Assembly: GCF_000423285.1 (NCBI RefSeq) | Contig: NZ_AUHR01000011.1 | Span: 56,857 to 120,856 of the forward strand | DNA from: Laribacter hongkongensis DSM 14985 | GTDB lineage: Bacteria; Pseudomonadota; Gammaproteobacteria; Burkholderiales; Aquaspirillaceae | Length of the DNA stretch: 64,000 nucleotides | Reading direction: 5' to 3' | Shown: positions 17,344 through 27,173 of the stretch, piece by piece | Layout: every line of letters begins with the position of its first letter | Numbering within the stretch: position 1 is the stretch's first letter | Program-made: the position numbers and the translations under genes | Notes under the pieces: model-generated | Seen by the model: the letters and a program-made list of their open reading frames with translations, nothing else | The model's database searches: none | Told to the model about the DNA's origin: nothing

Positions 17344-18420
17344 ATGCTGCCCTTCCGCCTTCTTGCCGGCCTCTTGGCGCTCGCCCTGCTGACCGCCTGC
17401 CAGCGCCCGGCCACTCCCGCCGCTCCGGCATCCCCCGTCCGCCAGCTGGTCCCGCAAGACCTCGCCCATGTCCGCCAGGCCACGCTGACCGACAGCCTGC
17501 CGCTCTCGGGCCCGCTGGCCGCCCTCAACGCCACCGTGGTCAGCGCCGAAGTCGAAGGCATGGTGCGCCAGGTGTTCGTGCGCGAAGGCGAGCGCGTGGC
17601 GGCCGGTACGGTACTGGCAGAAATCGACCCGCAGGATGCCCGCTGGCAGATCGACGAAAAAGCCGCCGAACTGGCAGCGCGCCGTGCCCGGCTGGAGCTG
17701 GCCGGCAAAAAGCTCGAACGCCAGCGCCAGCTGGCGCAGGAAGGTTTCATTTCACCGCTGGCACTGGATGAGCTGGAAAACGACTACCGCGTCAGCCAGA
17801 CGCAGATCGACGCCCAGGCCGCCCTGCTGGCGCGGGCCCGCAAGACGCTGGGCGACACCCGCGTGCGCGCCCCGTTTGCCGGCGTGATCACTGCCCGCCA
17901 GATCGACCCCGGCCAGTCGGTCAACCGGCATGCCCCGCTGTTTTCGCTGGCCGACCTGTCGACACTGGAAGTCACGGCCCGCGTGCCGGCCCGCGACATT
18001 GCCCGCGTGGCCATCGGCCAGCCGGCCCGGCTGGTGCTGGACGGCGGCCAGCAGCCGTTCACGGCCAGCGTGGTCCGCATCAACCCGGTCGCCGATGCCG
18101 CTACCCGCAGCCATGCGGTGTTCCTGCGGGTGGACAACCGCGACGGCCGCCTGCCCGCCGGCCAGTACGCCCGAGGCACCCTGACACTGGCCAGTACCGA
18201 AGCCGCCAGCCTGCCGCTGGCCGCCCTCCGTGATGCCGGCGAGGCACCGTGGGTGCTGGCCGTCCGCGGACAGCAGCTGGTCAGGCAGCCGGTCAGGACC
18301 GGTCTGCGTGATCCGGTCAGCAAGCTGGTGGCGGTCGAAGGCATCGCTGCCGGTACGCCGGTCGTGCTGTCGGCCACGCTGGGTGTCAAGCCCGGCGACC
18401 GCGTCCGGCTGGCACAGTAA
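17344..18420 (+). CDS. RND efflux periplasmic adaptor (membrane fusion protein)
   Basis: The 358-residue lipoprotein (lipobox LLTAC) has the HlyD/AcrA layout. It comprises a lipoyl half (VVSAEVEGMVRQVFVREGER), a helical hairpin (about 105-160), the second lipoyl half (GDTRVRAPFAGVITARQIDPG), then beta-barrel and membrane-proximal domains. It links the RND pump that follows 12 bases later to an outer-membrane channel. No channel gene is adjacent, so the pump must borrow one. Confidence 0.92.
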   Translation: MLPFRLLAGLLALALLTACQRPATPAAPASPVRQLVPQDLAHVRQATLTDSLPLSGPLAALNATVVSAEVEGMVRQVFVREGERVAAGTVLAEIDPQDARWQIDEKAAELAARRARLELAGKKLERQRQLAQEGFISPLALDELENDYRVSQTQIDAQAALLARARKTLGDTRVRAPFAGVITARQIDPGQSVNRHAPLFSLADLSTLEVTARVPARDIARVAIGQPARLVLDGGQQPFTASVVRINPVADAATRSHAVFLRVDNRDGRLPAGQYARGTLTLASTEAASLPLAALRDAGEAPWVLAVRGQQLVRQPVRTGLRDPVSKLVAVEGIAAGTPVVLSATLGVKPGDRVRLAQ

Positions 18421-18432
18421 GGGACCGGCACC

Positions 18433-21400
18433 ATGTGGATGACCCGTGTCAGTGTCGACAATCCCATTCTGGCCACCATGGTGATGGCCGCGCTGGCCGT
18501 GCTCGGACTGTTTTCCTGGCAGCGGCTGGCAGTGGAAGAATTTCCCGACGTGCGCTTTCCGATCGCCGTGGTCAGCACCAGCTATCCCGGTGCTTCGCCA
18601 GTGGTGGTGGAAAGCGAAGTCACCCGCCCGATCGAAGAGGCGGTCAACACCATCAGCGGCGTCAAGCACATCCGCTCGTATTCGTTCGAGGGCAATTCGA
18701 TCGTGGTGGTCGAGTTCGACCTTGCCACCGATCCCACCGTTGCCGTGCAGGACGCGCGCGACCGGGTCGCCACCGTCACCGGTCGCCTGCGCCGGGAAGT
18801 CGATCCGCCGACCGTCAGCCGCGCCAATCCCAACGATGACCCGGTAATGACCCTGGCGCTGGCCTCGTCCATGCTGACGCCGGTGGCGCTGTCGACCCTC
18901 GCCGACCAGCAGGTGAAAAAGCGCCTGATGCAGGTGGGCGGGGTCGGTGAAGTCAAGCTGGTCGGCCTGAGCCGGCGCGAAGTCCGCATCGACCTTGACC
19001 CGGTACGCCTCCAGGCACTGGGACTGGCGGCCAGCGACGTGGTCGAAGCGCTCAACCGCGACAACCTCGACACCCCGGCCGGCCGCGTGCGCGCCAGCGG
19101 TCAGGACATCAGCCTGCGGGTCGACAACCGGCTGGGCAATATCAGCGATTTCAATTCACTGGTGGTCGCCAGCCGGGCAGGCCGCAGCATCCTGCTGGCC
19201 GATGTCGCCACCGTGCGCGACGGGGCAGAGGAGCGCAGCAGCCTGGCGCTGGTCAACGGCACGCCGGCTCTGGCCATCGAGATCACCGCCGCCCGCGGCG
19301 CCAACGTGGTGGCCACCGCCGAGGCAGTCAAGGCAGCACTGGCCTCGATGCAGTCGGCCCTGCCGGCCAGCACCCGCGTGACCGTGCTGCGCAACACCGC
19401 CGAACAGGTGCGCCTGAGCCTTGCCAACGTGCGCGCCACCCTGTTCGAGGGTGCGCTGCTGACGGTACTGATCGTGTGGCTGTTCCTCGGTTCGTGGCGC
19501 AGCACGGTGATTACCGGGCTGACGCTGCCGATCGCCCTGATCGGCACCCTGTTTGCCCTCAAGCTGGCCGGTTTCACCCTCAACGTCATGACCCTGCTGG
19601 CACTGTCGCTGTCGATCGGCCTGCTGATCGACGACGCCATCGTGGTGCGCGAAAACATCGTCCGCCACGCCAACATGGGCAAGAGCCACCGGCAGGCAGC
19701 GCTGGACGGCACGCACGAAATCGGGCTGGCGGTACTCGCCACCACGCTGACCGTGGTGGCCGTGTTCCTGCCGATCGGCTTCATGGGCGGCATCATCGGC
19801 CAGTTTTTCCAGCAGTTCGGCCTGACCGTGGTGGTGGCCGTGCTGATTTCGCTGTTTGTCAGCTTCACCCTCGACCCGATGCTGTCATCGGTCTGGCCTG
19901 ATCCGCACCGGCACGGCGACCGTCACAAGGGCGGCGTGTTCGGGCGGGTGCTGGATGCGTTCGAGCGCTCGCTCGACCACGTTACCACGGCCTACATCTG
20001 GCTGATCCGCTGGGTTCTGGCCCACCGCAAGACCACGCTGGCACTGGCGCTCGGCCTGCTGCTGGCCAGCTTTGCGCTGGTGCCGGTCATCGGCGCCGAA
20101 TTCATGCCCAGGACCGATGCCGGCCGGGTGGCCATCAAGCTGCGCACGGCACCGGGCTCCACTTTCGACTACACCGCCGGCAAGACCCGCGCGGTCGAGG
20201 CGGCCCTGCGCCAGCTGCCGGAAGTCCGTGACGTCTACACCAACATTGCCGGCAGTTTTGCCGAAGGCCGCAACCAGGCCACCTTGCGCGTCTACCTGTC
20301 TCCCAAGGCCGAACGCAACCGCAGCATCTTTGCGCTGATGCCGCTGATGCGCCGGCATGTGGAAAGCATCGGTGGCGTGCAGCTTGACAGCATCAGCGCC
20401 GAGGGCGGCCCCGGCGGCGGCGGCAAGCCGGTCCGCATCGGCATCCGTGGCAGCGACTTTGCCACGCTGGAACCGCTGGCCACCCGGCTGGCCGGACAGC
20501 TGGGCCGGCTGCCGGGGCTGACCGATGTGGAAACCAGCGTGCAGGACCGCACGCCGGCCTACAACGTGGCGCTCGACCGCGAGGCGGCAGCCGGTCTGGG
20601 CATCAACCTGCCCCGGCTGGCCGACACCTTTGCCGTGCTGTTTGCCGGCAAGGTGGCCAGCACATGGGAGGCGCCGGACGGCGAAAACTACGACGTGCGC
20701 CTGCAAATCCCCGAGGACGCGCGCACGGCCGACCTGCTGGACCAGCTCACCATTGCCGGCAACCGCAACGAGGCCGGCAGTGCCGCCATGACGCCACTGT
20801 CGGCGATCAGCCGCATCGAATCCGGCACCACACCGCAGCGGGTGGAACGTTACGACCAGTCGCGCGAAGTCAGCCTGACGGCCAATCTGGCCGGCAGCGA
20901 CAGCCGGGCGGTGTTTGCCGAAATCCAGAAAATCCTCGACGCCACGCCGCTGCCGCCGGGCTATGCATTCGACTTCGGCGGCGAAAAGCAGGACATGGCC
21001 GAGTCGTTCGGCTATGCGGTGCAGGCGCTGGCCATCGGCGTCATCTTCATCTACATGATCCTGGCCGCCCAGTTCCGCAGCTTCCTGCAACCCTTGGCGA
21101 TCATGGTGTCGCTGCCGCTGGCCTTCATCGGCGTCTTTGTGGCGCTGCTGCTGTGGCACAGCACGCTGAACCTGTTTTCGGTGATCGGCATCATCATGCT
21201 GATGGGGCTGGCGGCCAAGAACGGCATCCTGCTGATCGACTTCATCAACCACGCCCGCGCCGCCGGCATGGACAAGGCCGCGGCAATTGTCGAAGCCGGC
21301 CAGGTGCGGCTGCGGCCGATCCTGATGACCAGCTTTGCCATGATCTTCGGCATGCTGCCGCTGGCGCTGGCACTGGGTGAAGGCAGCGAGGCCCGCGCGC

Positions 21401-21546
21401 CGATGGCGCACGCGATCATCGGCGGCCTGGTGACGTCAACCTTGCTGACATTAGTGGTGGCGCCGGTGGTGTACTGGTACCTGGACGCGCTGGGCGAGTG
21501 GACGATGCGGCGCCTGCGTCGGACACACGGCGGCAATACCGTATAA
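18433..21546 (+). CDS. RND (HAE1/AcrB-type) efflux permease
   Basis: This 1037-residue inner-membrane pump has the duplicated RND architecture: TM1 at about 13-31, a large periplasmic loop, then six helices, repeated in the second half. The proton-relay pair is visible in [15 protein letters not shown] of TM4. [20 protein letters not shown] is a typical start of the porter domain. It exports hydrophobic or toxic compounds with the upstream adaptor. The substrate cannot be named from the sequence. Confidence 0.94.
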   Translation: MWMTRVSVDNPILATMVMAALAVLGLFSWQRLAVEEFPDVRFPIAVVSTSYPGASPVVVESEVTRPIEEAVNTISGVKHIRSYSFEGNSIVVVEFDLATDPTVAVQDARDRVATVTGRLRREVDPPTVSRANPNDDPVMTLALASSMLTPVALSTLADQQVKKRLMQVGGVGEVKLVGLSRREVRIDLDPVRLQALGLAASDVVEALNRDNLDTPAGRVRASGQDISLRVDNRLGNISDFNSLVVASRAGRSILLADVATVRDGAEERSSLALVNGTPALAIEITAARGANVVATAEAVKAALASMQSALPASTRVTVLRNTAEQVRLSLANVRATLFEGALLTVLIVWLFLGSWRSTVITGLTLPIALIGTLFALKLAGFTLNVMTLLALSLSIGLLIDDAIVVRENIVRHANMGKSHRQAALDGTHEIGLAVLATTLTVVAVFLPIGFMGGIIGQFFQQFGLTVVVAVLISLFVSFTLDPMLSSVWPDPHRHGDRHKGGVFGRVLDAFERSLDHVTTAYIWLIRWVLAHRKTTLALALGLLLASFALVPVIGAEFMPRTDAGRVAIKLRTAPGSTFDYTAGKTRAVEAALRQLPEVRDVYTNIAGSFAEGRNQATLRVYLSPKAERNRSIFALMPLMRRHVESIGGVQLDSISAEGGPGGGGKPVRIGIRGSDFATLEPLATRLAGQLGRLPGLTDVETSVQDRTPAYNVALDREAAAGLGINLPRLADTFAVLFAGKVASTWEAPDGENYDVRLQIPEDARTADLLDQLTIAGNRNEAGSAAMTPLSAISRIESGTTPQRVERYDQSREVSLTANLAGSDSRAVFAEIQKILDATPLPPGYAFDFGGEKQDMAESFGYAVQALAIGVIFIYMILAAQFRSFLQPLAIMVSLPLAFIGVFVALLLWHSTLNLFSVIGIIMLMGLAAKNGILLIDFINHARAAGMDKAAAIVEAGQVRLRPILMTSFAMIFGMLPLALALGEGSEARAPMAHAIIGGLVTSTLLTLVVAPVVYWYLDALGEWTMRRLRRTHGGNTV

Positions 21547-21583
21547 TCCCGTCATTTTCCGCCCTCCGCTTCTGGCCCCACGC

Positions 21584-22651
21584 ATGACGACTGCCCTCAA
21601 GAACGACACCTTCCTGCGCGCCCTGCTGCGTCAACCGACTGACTACACCCCGGTGTGGATGATGCGCCAGGCCGGCCGCTACCTGCCGGAATACCGCGCC
21701 ACCCGCGCCCGCGCCGGCAATTTCCTTGCCCTGTGCAAGTCGCCGGAACTGGCGTGCGAAGTGACCCTGCAACCGCTGGAACGCTTCCCGCTGGACGCCG
21801 CCATCCTGTTCTCCGACATCCTGACCGTGCCGGATGCCATGGGGCTGGGGCTGTATTTTGCCGAGGGCGAAGGCCCGAAATTCGAGCGTCCGCTGCGTGA
21901 CGAGGCCGACATCCGCCGCCTGTGCAAGCCGGACGTCGGCACCGAACTGAAATACGTCACCGATGCCGTATCCACCATCCGCAAGGCACTGGACGGCCGC
22001 GTGCCGCTGATCGGATTCTCCGGCAGCCCGTGGACGCTGGCCTGTTACATGGTGGAAGGCGGCAGCTCCAGCGACTTCCGCACCATCAAGACCATGGCCT
22101 ACAGCCGGCCGGACCTGCTGCACCACATCCTGTCGGTGACGGCCGACACCGTGATCGACTACCTGAACGCCCAGATCGCTGCCGGCGCGCAGGCAGTGCA
22201 GATTTTCGACACCTGGGGCGGTGCCCTGTCGCATGCGGCCTACCGCGAATTCTCGCTGGCCTACATGCAGCGCATCATTGCCGGCCTCAACCGCGAGGCC
22301 GAAGGCCGTCGCGTGCCGGTCATCGTGTTCACCAAGGGCGGCGGCCAGTGGCTGGAAGCCATGGCCGACACCGGCGCCGATGCACTGGGACTGGACTGGA
22401 CCACCGACATCGGCGACGCCCGCCGTCGCGTCGGCGACCGCGTGGCCCTGCAAGGCAACTTCGACCCGGTGGCCCTGCACGCGCCGGCAGCCGCGATTGA
22501 AACCGAAGTCGCCCGCATCCTCGCCGCCTACGGCAGCGGCAGCGGCCACGTGTTCAACCTCGGCCACGGCATCGGCCAGACCGTACCGCCGGAACACGCC
22601 GCCGCGTTTGTCGAAGCCGTGCAGCGCCTGTCGCGGCCGTATCACGGCTGA
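21584..22651 (+). CDS. hemE: uroporphyrinogen decarboxylase
   Basis: This 355-residue cytosolic enzyme turns uroporphyrinogen III into coproporphyrinogen III in haem synthesis. The family signatures [16 protein letters not shown] (about 22-38) and [16 protein letters not shown] (about 145-160) are intact, and [21 protein letters not shown] follows. Its length is normal. It begins 37 bases after the RND gene and ends at a clear terminator. Confidence 0.97.
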   Translation: MTTALKNDTFLRALLRQPTDYTPVWMMRQAGRYLPEYRATRARAGNFLALCKSPELACEVTLQPLERFPLDAAILFSDILTVPDAMGLGLYFAEGEGPKFERPLRDEADIRRLCKPDVGTELKYVTDAVSTIRKALDGRVPLIGFSGSPWTLACYMVEGGSSSDFRTIKTMAYSRPDLLHHILSVTADTVIDYLNAQIAAGAQAVQIFDTWGGALSHAAYREFSLAYMQRIIAGLNREAEGRRVPVIVFTKGGGQWLEAMADTGADALGLDWTTDIGDARRRVGDRVALQGNFDPVALHAPAAAIETEVARILAAYGSGSGHVFNLGHGIGQTVPPEHAAAFVEAVQRLSRPYHG

Positions 22652-22672
22652 CACCACTCTGCCGTCTGCCAT

Positions 22673-22698
22673 ACGCCCCGGCCTGCCGGGGCGTTTTT
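22673..22698 (+). terminator. terminator after hemE
   Basis: ACGCCCCGG and CCGGGGCGT form a stem around a short loop, followed by TTTTT. Confidence 0.9.
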
Positions 22699-22770
22699 GC
22701 GCAGGCCGGCACAGGTGGCAACACAATGCGAACAGACAGCTGACAGTACGCGCGCAGACGTCAATACCAT

Positions 22771-22953
22771 TGATTTACAAAAACAAAACCACTCAACATC
22801 GTTTCAGGCTACTGCCACAAAGGTGGACCGCACTCCGAGCCCCATGACCGGGTGTTTTGCGGTCAGATTCCGGCGAGTGCCGTGGACAAACAGCAAGTTT
22901 CGCTGGGGCAGCTCATCCAGTGCGGCTTGCCTGCACACGATAGCTTTGTCATT
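22771..22953 (+). repeat. left arm of an inverted repeat pair flanking priA
   Basis: This 183-base stretch is repeated in inverted orientation at 25397-25579. The two match along their whole length with small indels. The 3' part (from GACAAACAGCAAGTTTCGCT to GCTTTGTCATT) is over 90 percent identical by eye. A 12-base direct repeat ATTTACAAAAAC occurs at 22773-22784 and 22951-22962, marking both ends of this copy. No function is known to me. The rest of 22699-23047 shows no gene. Confidence 0.8.
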
Positions 22954-23047
22954 TACAAAAACCGGTGGGCAGCCCCGTCACCAGCCGCCTCGACAACCCT
23001 TGCTTTGCGCGCCACACTGCCGCTCCCTGCCTTTCTCCGCCCTGACG

Positions 23048-25204
23048 ATGTCTGATCCGATCCTGCTCCGGGTGGCACTGGATGTGCCGCTGGCCCGTGA
23101 ATTCGACTACGCCGCACCGGTCAGCCTGCCGGCCGGCAGCCGGGTCGAGGTGCCGTTCGGACCGCGCCGGCTGGCAGGCATCGTCACCGGCCCCGGTGAA
23201 GCGGGCGACTTTACTCCGCGTGAGGCCGTGCCGCTGGCAGACGAACTGCCGCCGCTGCCGGCCGACTGGCTGGCGCTGGTGCGCTTTGCGGCCGGTTATT
23301 ACGCCTGCCCGTTCGGCCAGGCGCTGTTCACGGCCCTGCCCCCGGCCCTGCGCGAAACCCGGGCTTTTGTGCCGCATGCCGATCCGGTCTATCGCCTGAC
23401 ACCAGCCGGGCGGGATATCCCGCCGCCGACCCGGGCAGCGCGCCAGTGCGCCCTGTTTGCCGCCTTGCAGGCGAGCGACCTGCCGCTGTCGGCGGCCCGG
23501 GCACTGCACCCGCAAGCCGCACGCCAGCTGGCCGACTGGCTGGCGACCGGCCGGGTGGAAACGGTCGAACGGGGCGCGCCGGCGCTGCAAACCGGCCCGC
23601 GCCCGGCGCTGACTCCGGAGCAGGATGCGGCGCTGGCTGCCTTGCCGGAGTCGGGTTTTGCGCCGGCCCTGTTGTTCGGCGTCACCGGCAGCGGCAAGAC
23701 CGAGCTCTACCTGCGCCGGATCGAAGCCACGCTGGCCGCCGGTCGCCAGGCGCTGGTACTGGTGCCGGAAATCAACCTGACGCCGCAGCTGGAAGCACGT
23801 TTCCGCGCCCGCTTTCCGGCCACGCCGATGGCGATCCTCACCAGCCACCAGCCGGACCGCGCCCGCAGCGAGGCCTGGGTGTCGGCATGGCAGGGCCGGG
23901 CCCGGCTGGTGATCGGCACCCGGCTGGCGGTGTTCACCCCCTTGCCGGACCTGGGGCTGATCGTGGTGGACGAAGAACACGATGCCAGCTTCAAGCAGCA
24001 GGACGGCCTGCGCTATTCGGCACGCGATCTGGCAGTATGGCGCGCGCACCAGGCCAGCGTGCCGGTGATTCTGGGATCGGCCACGCCCAGCCTCGAAAGC
24101 TGGCAGCACGCCCGGGACGGTCGCTACCGGCTGATCGAACTGACCCGGCGGGCCACCGGCGCCAGCCTGCCCGAAGTGCGGCTGATCGACATCCGCCGCC
24201 TGCCGCTGGAGGACGGGCTGTCCCCACCGGCACGCCAGGCGCTGGTCGGCGCACGCCAGCGTGGTGAAATCAGCATGGTGTTCGTCAACCGGCGCGGTTA
24301 TGCCCCGGCGCTGGCCTGCGCTGACTGCGGCTGGATTGCCGGTTGCCCGCACTGCGCGGTCAAGCTGGTGCTGCACCTGCGCGAACGGCGGCTGCGCTGC
24401 CATCACTGCGGTCACAACGAGGCCATCCCGCTGGCCTGTCCCGACTGCGGCAACCCGGACATCAAGCCGCTGGGCCAGGGCACCCAGCGCATCGAGGCGG
24501 CGTTGCACCAGCTGCTGCCGGGGTCGCGCATCCGCCGCATCGACCGCGATACCGTCAGCCACCGCGATGCCTGGGACGACATCTATCGCGAAGTCCACGC
24601 CGGAGAGGTGGACGTGCTGGTCGGCACCCAGATGCTGGCCAAGGGCCATGATTTCCCGGCACTGTCGACCGTGGTGGCGCTGAACGTCGACGGTGGCCTC
24701 TACAGCCCGGATTTCCGCGCCAGCGAAATGCTGTTTGCCCAGCTGTTGCAGGTCGCCGGCCGCGCCGGGCGGGCCGGCATCCCCGGCACGGTGTGGGTCC
24801 AGACCCAGTTGCCGGAACACCCGCTGTACCAGGCGCTGGTGCGGCACGACTACCCGGGGTTTGCCGCCAGCCTGTTGCAGGAACGGCAGGAGACCGGCTT
24901 TCCGCCGTTCTGCCACCAGTTCGTGCTGCGCGCCGATGCCCCGCAACGCAGCGATGCCATGGAATTTTTGCAGCAAATCTCCACCACTTTGCCGCTGATC
25001 GACGGCGTGACCGTATTCGACCCCATGCCGGCCACCCTGACGCGGCTGGAAGGCCGCGAGCGGGCCGAGCTGCTGGTCCAGGCCGACCGCCGGCCACCGT
25101 TGCGGGCCATGCTGGCCGCCCTGTCCGAATACGCGCCGGCACTGGCCAAACCGTTTGGCCGCCACCTGCGCTGGAGCATCGACGTCGATCCCTGCGGCCT
25201 GTGA
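23048..25204 (+). CDS. priA: primosomal protein N' (replication restart helicase PriA)
   Basis: This 718-residue superfamily 2 helicase restarts stalled replication forks. An N-terminal 3'-DNA-binding domain (about 1-105) leads. Then come Walker A GVTGSGKTELYLR, the DEEH box VVDEEHDASFKQQDG, and a zinc-binding insert with paired cysteines (CADCGWIAGCPHC and CHHC, then CPDCG). The later helicase motif VLVGTQMLAKGHDFP is present. The ATG at 23048 is preferred over upstream in-frame starts because MSDPILLRVALDVPL is the typical start of the family. It is bracketed by an inverted repeat pair. Confidence 0.95.
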   Translation: MSDPILLRVALDVPLAREFDYAAPVSLPAGSRVEVPFGPRRLAGIVTGPGEAGDFTPREAVPLADELPPLPADWLALVRFAAGYYACPFGQALFTALPPALRETRAFVPHADPVYRLTPAGRDIPPPTRAARQCALFAALQASDLPLSAARALHPQAARQLADWLATGRVETVERGAPALQTGPRPALTPEQDAALAALPESGFAPALLFGVTGSGKTELYLRRIEATLAAGRQALVLVPEINLTPQLEARFRARFPATPMAILTSHQPDRARSEAWVSAWQGRARLVIGTRLAVFTPLPDLGLIVVDEEHDASFKQQDGLRYSARDLAVWRAHQASVPVILGSATPSLESWQHARDGRYRLIELTRRATGASLPEVRLIDIRRLPLEDGLSPPARQALVGARQRGEISMVFVNRRGYAPALACADCGWIAGCPHCAVKLVLHLRERRLRCHHCGHNEAIPLACPDCGNPDIKPLGQGTQRIEAALHQLLPGSRIRRIDRDTVSHRDAWDDIYREVHAGEVDVLVGTQMLAKGHDFPALSTVVALNVDGGLYSPDFRASEMLFAQLLQVAGRAGRAGIPGTVWVQTQLPEHPLYQALVRHDYPGFAASLLQERQETGFPPFCHQFVLRADAPQRSDAMEFLQQISTTLPLIDGVTVFDPMPATLTRLEGRERAELLVQADRRPPLRAMLAALSEYAPALAKPFGRHLRWSIDVDPCGL

Positions 25205-25279
25205 GAGCTGGCAGCACTGCTGCGACCGGCCGTACACATGACCGGGCCGGCCTGCCCCGCCGGACCGGCCATGCCAACC

Positions 25280-25313
25280 AAAACGCCGCCCATCCTGTAA
25301 TGTGCGGCGTTTT
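25280..25313. terminator. terminator after priA
   Basis: AAAACGCCGC and GCGGCGTTTT form a symmetrical stem with a 14-base loop, usable in both directions. Confidence 0.8.
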
Positions 25314-25396
25314 CTGTATTGCGGCAGGCGTGGTGACTGCCGGTCAGACCAGCACCCTGCAACCGGGTATCCGCCGGAGTTTCCGACGCCAGTGAG

Positions 25397-25579
25397 AATG
25401 ACAAAGCCATCGTGTGCAGGCAAGCCGTACTGGATGAACTGACCCAGCGAAACTTGCTGTTCGTCCACTGCACTCACAGGAATCGGATCTCGAAACACCC
25501 GGCCATGGGCACGGAGTGCAGTCAATCGTTGCGGCAGTAGCCTGAAGCGATACGGGGTCGCTTTCATCGCTGTAAATCA
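25397..25579 (-). repeat. right arm of the inverted repeat pair flanking priA
   Basis: Read on the minus strand it starts TGATTTACA, like the copy at 22771, and runs to GCTTTGTCATT. In this copy the minus strand stays open as MKATPYRFRLLPQRLTALRA and beyond, whereas the left copy has stops. It may therefore derive from coding DNA. The remainder of 25205-25708 holds the priA terminator and no other gene I can support. Confidence 0.8.
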
Positions 25580-25708
25580 CAGCCGGTCAAGGCGGGTGTT
25601 GCACAGGACACATGCGCTTGTGCGGACACTTCCGGTCCGGGTTCAACCCGGTCTGCTCCCGCCCTGGCCGCGCTCCGGCGCAGATCCTCAAGCAAGGCCG
25701 TTGCGACC

Positions 25709-27169
25709 TCAGCCAGCCAGTCCGCCCAGCAACAGGTACTTGATTTCCAGATAGTCCTCGATGCCGTAGCGGGAGCCTTCGCGCCCGAGGCCGGACTGCT
25801 TCACGCCGCCAAACGGTGCCATTTCGTTGGACAGCAGGCCGCTGTTGACCGCCACCATGCCGTACTCCAGCCCCTCGGCCACGCGCCAGATACGGCCGAT
25901 GTCACGGCTGTAAAAATAGCTGGCCAGCCCGAATTCGGTGGCATTGGCCATGGCGATCACTTCGGCTTCGGTTTCAAAGCGGAACAGCGGCGCCAGCGGC
26001 CCGAAGGTTTCCTCGCGCGCCACCCGCATCGACTGCGTGACCCCGGTCAGTACCGTCGGCTCGAAAAAGGTGCCGCCCAGCGCATGCCGCCGGCCACCGG
26101 CCAGCAACTGCGCGCCATGCGCCAGCGCATCGGCCACATGCTCTTCCACCTTGCGTACGGCGGCCTCGTCGATCAGCGGCCCCTGCGTCACGCCGGCCCC
26201 GAAGCCGTCCCCGACCTTGAGGTCGGCCACAGCGGCGGCCAGTTTGGCGGCGAATGCCTCGTAGACTCCCGCCTGCACGTACAGCCGGTTGGCGCACACA
26301 CAGGTCTGGCCGGCATTGCGGTACTTGCTGGCCAGCGCCCCTTCGACTGCGGCATCCAGGTCGGCATCGTCAAACACGATGAAGGGCGCGTTGCCGCCCA
26401 GCTCCATCGAGACCTTCTTGACCGTGCCGGCGCACTGGGCGATCAGCTGACGGCCAACCTCGGTCGAGCCGGTAAAGCTGAACTTGCGCACGATGGCGCT
26501 GCCGGTCAGCTCGGTACCGATTTCACCGGCCGCGCCGGTGATGACGCTGAACACCCCGGCCGGCACCCCGGCGCGTTCGGCCAGCACCGCCAGCGCCAGC
26601 GCAGACAGCGGCGTCTGGCTGGCAGGCTTGAGCACGATCGGGCAGCCGGCCGCCAGGGCCGGGCCGACCTTGCGGGTGATCATGGCGTTGGGAAAATTCC
26701 ACGGCGTGACGGCAGCGCAGATCCCGATCGGTTCCTTGGTCACGACAATGCGCCGGTCGGCGCCGGGTGCGGGAATGGTGTCGCCGTAGACACGCTTGGC
26801 CTCTTCGGCAAACCACTCGAGATAACTGGCGCCATAGAGGATTTCGCCTTTGGCTTCGGCCAGCGGCTTGCCCTGTTCGGCGGTCAGGATGACAGCCAGA
26901 TCGTCGGCATATGCCGTCACCAGGTCAAACCAGCGGCGCAGGATGACGGCCCGCTCCTTGGCGGTCCGGCGGCGCCAGGCCGGCCAGGCCGCCTCGGCGG
27001 CTTCGAGGGCGCGGCGGGTTTCGGCACGGCCCATTTTCGGCACCCGCGCCAGCACGGCGCCGGTAGCCGGATTGGTAACGGCCAGCGTGGCACCGTCGTC
27101 TGCCGCGCACCACTCGCCGCCGATCAGGCAGCGGTCGGCCAGCAGGCCGGGATCATTGAGTTTCAGCAT
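25709..27169 (-). CDS. gabD: NAD(P)-dependent succinate-semialdehyde dehydrogenase
   Basis: The 486-residue aldehyde dehydrogenase oxidises succinate semialdehyde to succinate, the second step of GABA breakdown. The cofactor segment TPWNFPNAMITRKVGPALAAG, the catalytic Glu in SMELGGNAPFIVFDDADLD and the catalytic Cys in YRNAGQTCVCANR are present. The start at 27169 (MLKLNDPGLLADRCLIGGEW) lies four bases after the gabT stop; earlier in-frame codons would overlap gabT. A glutarate-semialdehyde role is also possible. Confidence 0.93.
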   Translation of the reverse strand: MLKLNDPGLLADRCLIGGEWCAADDGATLAVTNPATGAVLARVPKMGRAETRRALEAAEAAWPAWRRRTAKERAVILRRWFDLVTAYADDLAVILTAEQGKPLAEAKGEILYGASYLEWFAEEAKRVYGDTIPAPGADRRIVVTKEPIGICAAVTPWNFPNAMITRKVGPALAAGCPIVLKPASQTPLSALALAVLAERAGVPAGVFSVITGAAGEIGTELTGSAIVRKFSFTGSTEVGRQLIAQCAGTVKKVSMELGGNAPFIVFDDADLDAAVEGALASKYRNAGQTCVCANRLYVQAGVYEAFAAKLAAAVADLKVGDGFGAGVTQGPLIDEAAVRKVEEHVADALAHGAQLLAGGRRHALGGTFFEPTVLTGVTQSMRVAREETFGPLAPLFRFETEAEVIAMANATEFGLASYFYSRDIGRIWRVAEGLEYGMVAVNSGLLSNEMAPFGGVKQSGLGREGSRYGIEDYLEIKYLLLGGLAG

Positions 27170-27173
27170 GGAT

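Noticed and set aside
19885..21411. A 508-codon minus-strand frame inside the first RND gene
   Set aside because: It is an antisense shadow of a clear RND permease, with no motif.
22949..25567. An 872-codon minus-strand frame across priA
   Set aside because: Its body is the antisense of priA. Only the first 60 codons coincide with the repeat arm, which is reported separately.
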